A stretch of 11,531 nt of DNA from Chloroflexota bacterium. GTDB taxonomy: Bacteria > Chloroflexota > Dormibacteria > Dormibacterales > Dormibacteraceae. Numbering within the stretch: the stretch's first letter is position 1; every line of letters starts with the position of its first letter. The stretch is taken from assembly GCA_005880755.1 (NCBI GenBank), contig VBGV01000039.1, forward strand, positions 1-11,531. Reading direction: 5' to 3'. A model generated the notes under the pieces. It was not told the DNA's origin and made no database searches. It was given only the letters and a program-made list of their open reading frames with translations. Below are positions 6,774 to 11,531 of this stretch, piece after piece. Position numbers and translations under genes: made by a program.

Positions 6774-7885
6774 GACAGCGTCTGGACTTCCACCGACAGC
6801 ACCGGGGGCAGGTCGCGCACGATGGGTGTCCAGCTGTCCCCCCCGTCGGGTGACGCGTACACCTGCCCACCGCTGGTCCCGAAATACACACCGCAAGGGT
6901 CGAGCGAGTCGACCGCCATCGCGTCGCGCAGGACATTGACGTAGCAGTCTTTCTGGGGAAGGCCCTTGGTCAGCGGCTCCCATTCGTCGCCGCCGGTTCG
7001 GCTGCGGTAAACGCGAAGCTTGCCGTCGGGCACGAAGTGGTGGGAGTCGCTGGTGATCGGGACCACGTAGATGGTCTCGGGATCGTTGGCGTTGACGTCG
7101 ATCACGAAGCCGAAGTCGGTCGGCAGGTTGCCGCTGATCTCCCGCCAGCTCTCCCCGCCGTCATCGCTGCGCATCACGTCCCAGTGTTTCTGCATGAAAA
7201 GGACGTCGGGACGCGAAGGATGCATCGCGACGTGGTGCACGCAGTGGCCGACCTCGGCGTCCTGGTCGGGGATGGTGTTGGAACGAAGGCCGCGGTTGGC
7301 GGGCCGCCACGATTGGCCCGAGTCGTCCGACTTGAAGACGCCGGCCGAGGAGATCGCGATGACGATGCGGCCGCCGTCGTTCGGGTCGAGCAGGATGGTG
7401 TGCAGGCACAGACCCCCGGCACCGGGAGCCCACCCGGATGCGGTCTGGTGGGTGCGCAGCGCCGGCAGCTCGCTCCACGTCTGGCCGGCGTCGGTGGAGG
7501 TAAAGAGCGCTGCGTCTTCAGCGCCCGCGTAAAGCATGTCGGGGTCTTTCAACGACGGCTCCAGGTGCCAAACGCGTTTGAACTCCCACGGGTGGGGCGA
7601 GCCGTCGTACCACGTGTGCGGTCCGGGCGTGCCTTCGTACAGGAACTGGTTGCCGCCGGTCTCCCACGTCTTGCCGCCGTCGTTGGAACGCTGCAGCACC
7701 TGGCCGAACCAGCCGCTCGACTGCGACGCGTAGAGCCGGTCGGGGTCTGTCGGTGCGCCCTTCACGTGGTAGATCTCCCAGCCCGCGAAGTGGGGTCCCT
7801 CGACCTCCCAGCGCTTGCGGGCGGCGTCGGCGGTCAGGATGAACGCTCCCTTTCGCGTGCCGACCAGGACTCGAACGCTGCTCAT
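6770..7885 (-). CDS. Asp-box (BNR/sortilin-like) beta-propeller protein
   Basis: The 371-residue protein carries six Asp-box motifs, S-x-D-x-G-x-T/S-W or close variants, at residues 67-74 (SNDGGKTW), 130-137 (STDAGQTW), 186-193 (SDDSGQSW), 240-247 (SDDGGESW), 295-302 (SRTGGDEW, degenerate) and 345-352 (SPDGGDSW). Spacing of about 50-65 residues fits one motif per propeller blade. Such proteins are often labelled exo-alpha-sialidase, but I see no convincing sialidase Arg triad or FRIP motif, so an enzymatic name is not justified. There is no signal peptide or membrane segment, so a cytoplasmic location is likely; a His/Trp-rich loop lies around residues 90-107. The ATG at 7885 has AGGGAG 7 bases upstream. 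The MoaD-like gene begins inside its stop codon, so the two are almost certainly made together. Confidence 0.88.
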   Translation of the reverse strand: MSSVRVLVGTRKGAFILTADAARKRWEVEGPHFAGWEIYHVKGAPTDPDRLYASQSSGWFGQVLQRSNDGGKTWETGGNQFLYEGTPGPHTWYDGSPHPWEFKRVWHLEPSLKDPDMLYAGAEDAALFTSTDAGQTWSELPALRTHQTASGWAPGAGGLCLHTILLDPNDGGRIVIAISSAGVFKSDDSGQSWRPANRGLRSNTIPDQDAEVGHCVHHVAMHPSRPDVLFMQKHWDVMRSDDGGESWREISGNLPTDFGFVIDVNANDPETIYVVPITSDSHHFVPDGKLRVYRSRTGGDEWEPLTKGLPQKDCYVNVLRDAMAVDSLDPCGVYFGTSGGQVYASPDGGDSWTPIVRDLPPVLSVEVQTLS

Positions 7886-7892
7886 GGCATCA

Positions 7893-7898
7893 CTCCCT
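7893..7898 (-). promoter_or_regulatory. Shine-Dalgarno site of the propeller gene
   Basis: AGGGAG on the minus strand stands 7 bases before ATG 7885, the strongest ribosome site in the window. It fixes this start and suggests independent, efficient initiation. Confidence 0.7.
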
Positions 7899-7956
7899 GC
7901 TCAGAACCCGCGGCCTCTTGCCAATTAAGACTGCGCCCAACAGTAAAACTAATCGG

Positions 7957-7980
7957 CTCCGGATGAAGAACGGTCCGGAG
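7957..7980 (-). terminator. Inverted repeat between the binding-fold gene and the propeller gene, possible weak terminator
   Basis: CTCCGGA (7957-7963) and TCCGGAG (7974-7980) form a perfect 7-bp stem around a 10-base loop, just after the stop at 7987. On the minus strand a short T run (complement of 7945-7948) follows after 8 bases, so it could be a weak intrinsic terminator. It could equally be a protein-binding palindrome upstream of the propeller gene. The 7921-7955 stretch is locally AT-richer than its surroundings and is the best place for a leftward promoter, but I cannot pick a convincing -35/-10 pair. Confidence 0.35.
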
Positions 7981-7986
7981 TAGCTG

Positions 7987-8418
7987 TCAGCGCTTGGCCG
8001 CGAGGTCCTCCCGCAGGCGTTCGCCCATCGCCTTTAGAACCTTGAGCATGAGCTGGTCGCTGCCCTTGATCGCATCGCGGAACTGGGCGTGGCTCATGAC
8101 GAAAAGGCGGGCATCCGTCAGCGTTGTCACGGTTGCGGTCGCAACGCCGCGGTCTAGCATGCTGATCTCGCCGAAGAAATCGCCCGGCTTCAAGACCCGC
8201 CTGCGTTTGCCGTCGACCTTGACCTCGGCTTCGCCGTCCAGAAGGACGTAAAACGTGTCGCCCTGACGATCCTGGCGCGTGAGCGTTTTTCCGGCCGGCA
8301 CACTGACCTCGTCACCCTCTTTCCCGATGAACTCCAGCTCCCTCTTCGAGAGGCGGGCGAAGAGCGGAACCCGGCTTATCGCTTTGAGCTTGGTGTCGGC
8401 ACGCATCTCGAGCAGCAT
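7987..8418 (-). CDS. Stand-alone cyclic-nucleotide-binding-fold (CRP-like sensor domain) protein
   Basis: The 143-residue protein is a single cNMP-binding-type beta barrel with flanking helices: VPLFARLSKREL (residues 17-28), VPAGKTLTRQ, FYVLLDGEAEV, LKPGDFFGEISMLD (76-89) and a C-terminal helix. It has no helix-turn-helix, so it is not a transcription factor of the CRP type and may act by protein contact. In the phosphate-binding cassette the Glu of FGEIS (Glu84) is kept, but the Arg expected in the following R-x-A-T is Ala93 (VATATV), so cAMP/cGMP binding is doubtful; Arg90 lies nearby. ATG 8418 has GGAAG 6 bases upstream; an ATG at 8406 is a second option. It faces the cyclase gene with 11 bp between starts, a context that suggests a shared nucleotide-signalling circuit (inference). 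Confidence 0.87.
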   Translation of the reverse strand: MLLEMRADTKLKAISRVPLFARLSKRELEFIGKEGDEVSVPAGKTLTRQDRQGDTFYVLLDGEAEVKVDGKRRRVLKPGDFFGEISMLDRGVATATVTTLTDARLFVMSHAQFRDAIKGSDQLMLKVLKAMGERLREDLAAKR

Positions 8419-8424
8419 ATTCTG

Positions 8425-8429
8425 CTTCC
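8425..8429 (-). promoter_or_regulatory. Shine-Dalgarno site inside the 11-bp divergent spacer
   Basis: GGAAG on the minus strand ends 6 bases before ATG 8418 and abuts the cyclase ATG at 8430 on the other strand. Any promoters for the two genes must therefore lie inside each other's coding sequence. Confidence 0.5.
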
Positions 8430-11273
8430 ATGGTGCGGGCGTGTGCTGTCTGCGGCCTCCCCATCCCCGAAGGCGCGCGCTTCTGCCCCAACTGCGGCGC
8501 GGCCGCCGGACCTCTCGTCGAAACCGAAGAGCGGAAGATGGTCACGGTCTTGTTCGCCGACCTGGTCGACTCGACCGGCCTCGCCCAGCGCCTCGACGCG
8601 GAGCGTTCGCGCGAGCTTCTCGGCCGGTTTTTCGACGCAGCCTCCGATGAGCTGACCGCCCTGCGCGGGAGGCCCGAGAAGTTCATCGGTGACGCGGTGA
8701 TGGCGGTCTTCGGGCTGCCGCACGTGCACGAGGACGACGCCCTGCGTGCCGTGCGCGCCGGACTGGCGATTCGAGAACGGGTGCGGCGGCTCACCGACGA
8801 GCTCGGACTTGATCGCCCGCTCCAAGTTCGCATTGGGATCGAATCCGGCGAGGCTGCCGTCGGCCGCTCACCGACCGGGCAGCTGCTGGTGACCGGGCCG
8901 GTCGTCAACGCCTCGGCACGGCTGCAGGCGGCGGCGCAGGTGGACCAGGTCCTCGTGGGCGCGACGACTCAGCTTCTCACCGCCACGAACGTGGCGTATG
9001 GCCGGCGCCGGCGGGTCCGGGCCAAGGGCTTCGACGTCAATCTCGATGCATTCCCGGTGGAAGAGATCACCGCCCGTTCGGCCCGGCGCACAATCCCGTT
9101 CGTCGGCCGGGCCAGCGAGCAGGCGATCCTGGGTCAGAGCCTTGGGCTTGCCAGCACGACCGGACGGCCCGTCCTGGTGACGATCTTGGGCGAGGCCGGC
9201 ATCGGCAAGTCGCGCCTGGCAGACGAGCTTGCGGCGGGCGTTAGCGCGGCGGTCCTGATCCTGCGCGGGCAGTCGCGCTCGCAGACCGACACCGCGACGT
9301 TCTCCCCCGCGGCCGCCATCATCGCCGACCTTGCGGGGATCGGGCCGCGTGACGGCCCGGACGCCATCCGCGCTCGGCTGCACGAGCTGGCCGGCCGGAC
9401 GGCCGGCCCCGGCGCGGCAGCGCGCACCGAGCAGCGTCTAGCGCTCCTCTTCGGGCTGGGCGAGAGCCGGGACGAGACTGCGTTCGTCCACGAGGTGCAG
9501 GCCGGGTTCATTTCCGTGGTCGAGGGCCTGGCCCGCGACCATGCGGTGCTCGTCATGTTCGAGGACGCCCAGAGCCTCAAGGCCCCGATGCTGGATCTCA
9601 TCGAACGCGTCGCGACACGCGGTCAGGGTCCGCGGCGGGCGCTCGTCGTCGCGCTCGCCCGCAACGAGCTGCTCGAGCAGCGGCCGGCGTGGGGTTCGAG
9701 CACCAGCAACTCGGTGCTGATCCGGCTGGACGCGCTCTCGCGCGACGAGTCGGTCCAGCTTGCCCGCCACGCGGGCGGCGGCCGCATCGGCGAAGTCGAG
9801 GCGTTGGAGATCGCGGAACGCGCCGGCGGGAATCCCTACTTCATCATCGAGACCACTGGAATGCTGATGCCTTCGGGCATCGGAGCCGATGGCCAGGGCA
9901 GCCGGACCGTGCCGCCCACTGTGCAGGCGGTGGTCAGCGCCAGGCTCGACGCGATGCCGACTCGGCTGCGCGAGCTGGCCCGGCGCGCGTCGGTGTTCAG
10001 GTACGGGTTCGACATGATCGAACTGGCGGTGGTGGACCCGGAAGCGACCGCTGATGAGCTCCAGCAGCTGGAGGAGGCGGAGGTCATCGTCCGCGACCCG
10101 CGACCTGGTGAAGCCCAGCAGTGGCGCCTCCGCCACGCGACTTTGAAAGAGGTCGTATACGCGAGCCTGCCCAAGCGAGAGCGCATGCGGCTGCATGAGC
10201 TCGTGGCCGTGTTCCTGCTCAAAAGCGGTCACCCGTCGGTGGCCGCCGACCACCTCGAGCTGGCGGCGTTCGCCGCCCTGGATCTCGACCCGAACGATCG
10301 AACGCTCGCGGAACGCGCCGCCGACGCGCTGCTCGTCGCGGGCGACCGCGCGCGGCGCCGTATGGAAAGCAGGTCCGCGATCGACCGGTATCAGAGGGCC
10401 CTGGCCCTGGCGGGACCCGAGGCGCGGTGGAGCGTACGCGAGGCCAGGGTCCTGGCCGGCATGGGGGAAGCGCACTACTGGCTCGGCGAGTATCCCGCGG
10501 CCACCTTGGCCCTGAATCGGGCCGTCGAGCTGGGCGAAGCGCACCAGGACGCTTTCGCCCTCGCGCTCGCGCTGCGTTTCCTCGGCGACATAGCCATCAA
10601 CTTCGAGGCCGACGTCGACAAGGCCGAAAGGCTGTTGAGCAGGTCGCTGCTCGCCGCCGAACAGCTCGGCGATTCGTGGACGATCGTGCGGTCGCTGCTC
10701 TTCGCCGGGTGGGTACCGTGGACGCGCGAACGTTTCGAGGAGGCCGAGGCCATCTGGCGGCGGGCGCTCGACGTCGTCGATCCGAAGGACCACTGGGCGC
10801 GCGTCCGCGCCCTGACCGCGCTGTCGATCAACCGCAGCGAGATGGACGATTTCTCCGGCGCGCTCCAGCTGATCGATGAAGCGAGCTCGCTCGCCGAGGA
10901 GACAGGCGACCAGTTCAGCGTCGCCAACACGTCGGTGCAAAAGGGCCGCGTGCTGGACGACCTCGGGCGCGCCGAGGAGGCCCTACCCTGGTTCGACCGA
11001 GGGGTGGCGATCTTCTCCGAGCTGGGTGCGCGGTGGGAGATGGCCGACGCGAGAGCCGCGCGTGGTATCGCCAAGCGCAACGTCGGAAGGCTCGACGAGG
11101 CGGAGGAGGACCTGAGGTTCGCGATCCGGGTCGCCGAAGACCTCGGCGACCGGCAGCTCCCCGCCTGGACATGGCGCAACCTGGCCAAGGTTGCGGAGCT
11201 CCGAGGCGACAAGGTGGCTGCCGAAGAGCTGCTGCAACGGTCCAAGGACGCGGAGTCGCGGGGTCCCCACTGA
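8430..11273 (+). CDS. Zinc ribbon-class III nucleotide cyclase-AAA/STAND ATPase-TPR protein
   Basis: The 947-residue protein begins with a zinc ribbon (Cys5, Cys8, Cys19, Cys22). A class III adenylate/guanylate cyclase domain follows (about 36-185), with metal-binding Asp44 (FADLVDST) and Asp88 (FIGDAVMAV), base-reading Lys84, and transition-state Asn160 and Arg164 (VVNASAR). The second base-reading position, usually Asp or Thr, is Pro157. An ATPase follows: FVGR at 224-227, Walker A GEAGIGKS (254-261), and a Walker B-like VLVMFEDAQ ending near Asp379. The C-terminal half is helical, with TPR-like repeats from about 640 to the end (for example AEEALPWFDRGV and RLDEAEEDLRFAI). There is no membrane segment or DNA-binding domain. 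Metal and catalytic residues are complete, so cyclase activity is plausible, though substrate choice is uncertain. ATG 8430 puts the ribbon at the N-terminus as in relatives; GTG 8433 is possible. No good ribosome site is visible. Confidence 0.93.
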   Translation: MVRACAVCGLPIPEGARFCPNCGAAAGPLVETEERKMVTVLFADLVDSTGLAQRLDAERSRELLGRFFDAASDELTALRGRPEKFIGDAVMAVFGLPHVHEDDALRAVRAGLAIRERVRRLTDELGLDRPLQVRIGIESGEAAVGRSPTGQLLVTGPVVNASARLQAAAQVDQVLVGATTQLLTATNVAYGRRRRVRAKGFDVNLDAFPVEEITARSARRTIPFVGRASEQAILGQSLGLASTTGRPVLVTILGEAGIGKSRLADELAAGVSAAVLILRGQSRSQTDTATFSPAAAIIADLAGIGPRDGPDAIRARLHELAGRTAGPGAAARTEQRLALLFGLGESRDETAFVHEVQAGFISVVEGLARDHAVLVMFEDAQSLKAPMLDLIERVATRGQGPRRALVVALARNELLEQRPAWGSSTSNSVLIRLDALSRDESVQLARHAGGGRIGEVEALEIAERAGGNPYFIIETTGMLMPSGIGADGQGSRTVPPTVQAVVSARLDAMPTRLRELARRASVFRYGFDMIELAVVDPEATADELQQLEEAEVIVRDPRPGEAQQWRLRHATLKEVVYASLPKRERMRLHELVAVFLLKSGHPSVAADHLELAAFAALDLDPNDRTLAERAADALLVAGDRARRRMESRSAIDRYQRALALAGPEARWSVREARVLAGMGEAHYWLGEYPAATLALNRAVELGEAHQDAFALALALRFLGDIAINFEADVDKAERLLSRSLLAAEQLGDSWTIVRSLLFAGWVPWTRERFEEAEAIWRRALDVVDPKDHWARVRALTALSINRSEMDDFSGALQLIDEASSLAEETGDQFSVANTSVQKGRVLDDLGRAEEALPWFDRGVAIFSELGARWEMADARAARGIAKRNVGRLDEAEEDLRFAIRVAEDLGDRQLPAWTWRNLAKVAELRGDKVAAEELLQRSKDAESRGPH

Positions 11274-11292
11274 ACCTCCGCCTCGTCTCACA

Positions 11293-11321
11293 CTGCCGCT
11301 ATCGACTCCATGATGTAGGCT
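11293..11321 (+). promoter_or_regulatory. Weak promoter-like hexamer pair after the cyclase gene
   Basis: CTGCCG (11293-11298) and TAGGCT (11316-11321) are 17 bases apart, matching sigma-70-type spacing but only loosely the consensus. It would read toward the short open frame at the right edge. Chance occurrence is quite possible. Confidence 0.15.
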
Positions 11322-11343
11322 CTCCTGCGGGATCAACAGGCAA

Positions 11344-11531
11344 ATGAGGGGTGTGCCTCGGGGCGATCGAGCGACCGGTCAGGGTCATCGGACCGATGAT
11401 GCCGACCACGTGCAGTCCGTAGGTTTTGGACCGACTAACGGCGAACACAAAGTTGCCGCGGACTCACGCCGGCGCCTGGGAGGCCACAGCCTTATCAGGC
11501 GCTTGCTCGTCGGTGCAACCGGCTCGGCGCC
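11344..11531 (+). CDS. Possible 5' part of an unknown gene running off the window
   Basis: From ATG 11344 the frame stays open for 62 codons to the edge, ending GHSLIRRLLVGATGSA, which could be the beginning of a signal or membrane segment. Third-position GC is low over the first 40 codons and rises afterwards, so either the real start is further in or the frame is chance. There is no good ribosome site. A competing reading is the tail of a leftward gene stopping at 11464. The 258 bp after the cyclase hold nothing firmer than this. Confidence 0.18.
   Translation, partial: MRGVPRGDRATGQGHRTDDADHVQSVGFGPTNGEHKVAADSRRRLGGHSLIRRLLVGATGSA
11377..11407. other. Imperfect stem-loop in the right-edge non-coding stretch
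   Basis: TCATCG (11385-11390) pairs perfectly with CGATGA (11394-11399) around a GAC triloop. The outer GGTC (11377-11380) pairs with GACC (11404-11407), separated by a partly mismatched 4-base section. There is no T tract directly after it, so it is not a clear terminator. It may be an operator-like palindrome or RNA structure. Confidence 0.3.

Noticed and set aside
6774..6983. Longer N-terminus for the MoaD-like protein (168 residues)
   Set aside because: The extra residues translate the propeller gene in the wrong register and look random. The GTGA overlap at 6770-6773 gives a family-sized protein starting directly in the first beta strand.
6770..7885. Calling the propeller protein a sialidase
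   Set aside because: Asp boxes occur in many non-sialidase propellers. No FRIP motif or Arg triad is visible and there is no secretion signal.
9438..10940. Antisense open frame of 500 codons opposite the cyclase-ATPase protein
   Set aside because: The + strand frame carries Walker and TPR-like motifs. The antisense product is low-complexity Arg/Gln/Leu with no domain, so it is a composition artefact.
1..11531. CRISPR array, tRNA, rRNA or insertion sequence
   Set aside because: The only clear repeats are the coding HAMP units. No spaced short repeats, cloverleaf, transposase motif or terminal inverted repeats were seen.
11464..11531. C-terminal end of a leftward gene (frame ending DKAVASQAPA, stop at 11464)
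   Set aside because: Only about 22 codons are visible, with no motif, and a rightward frame competes over the same bases. It is too weak to annotate.

Overview
The window is GC-rich throughout and almost fully coding. It has GTG and TTG starts, 4-bp stop/start overlaps and only short spacers. Multi-HAMP hybrid kinases, a class E/D-type sortase, a cyclase-ATPase-TPR giant and an Asp-box propeller paired with a MoaD-like protein together suggest a soil-type, high-GC bacterium of the Actinomycetota / Chloroflexota / Ca. Dormibacterota sort. That placement is inference; no rRNA or marker gene is present.

Region 1 (2-6047, + strand) is a signalling cluster. A hybrid histidine kinase, cut off by the left edge, carries a ladder of 92-residue HAMP-pair repeats, then GAF, HisKA, HATPase and two receiver domains. 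A CheR-type methyltransferase follows with a GTGA overlap, and then a receiver-histidine kinase whose start overlaps the CheR stop. These three are very probably one operon, a phosphorelay with a methylation arm, but no CheB, CheA/CheW or chemoreceptor is seen. A membrane-anchored sortase follows after 27 bp.

Region 2 (6060-8418, - strand) reads leftward: a stand-alone cyclic-nucleotide-binding-fold protein, a 97-bp spacer with an inverted repeat, a six-Asp-box beta-propeller protein, a 98-residue MoaD/ThiS-like protein ending in Gly-Gly whose GTG overlaps the propeller stop, and a small single-pass membrane protein with a CxCxC cluster. The sortase and the membrane protein converge with 12 bp between their stops.

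Region 3 (8430-11273, + strand) is one 947-residue protein: zinc ribbon, class III nucleotide cyclase, AAA/STAND-type ATPase and TPR-like repeats. It is head-to-head with the cyclic-nucleotide-binding-fold gene, with only 11 bp between the two start codons.

The last 258 bp hold no confident gene, only an imperfect hairpin, a weak promoter-like pair and an open frame reaching the edge. The most interesting points are the propeller/MoaD-like pair with no activating enzyme nearby, the cyclase/binding-fold divergon in which the binding protein lacks the usual phosphate-binding Arg, and the CheR embedded in a kinase operon without CheB.
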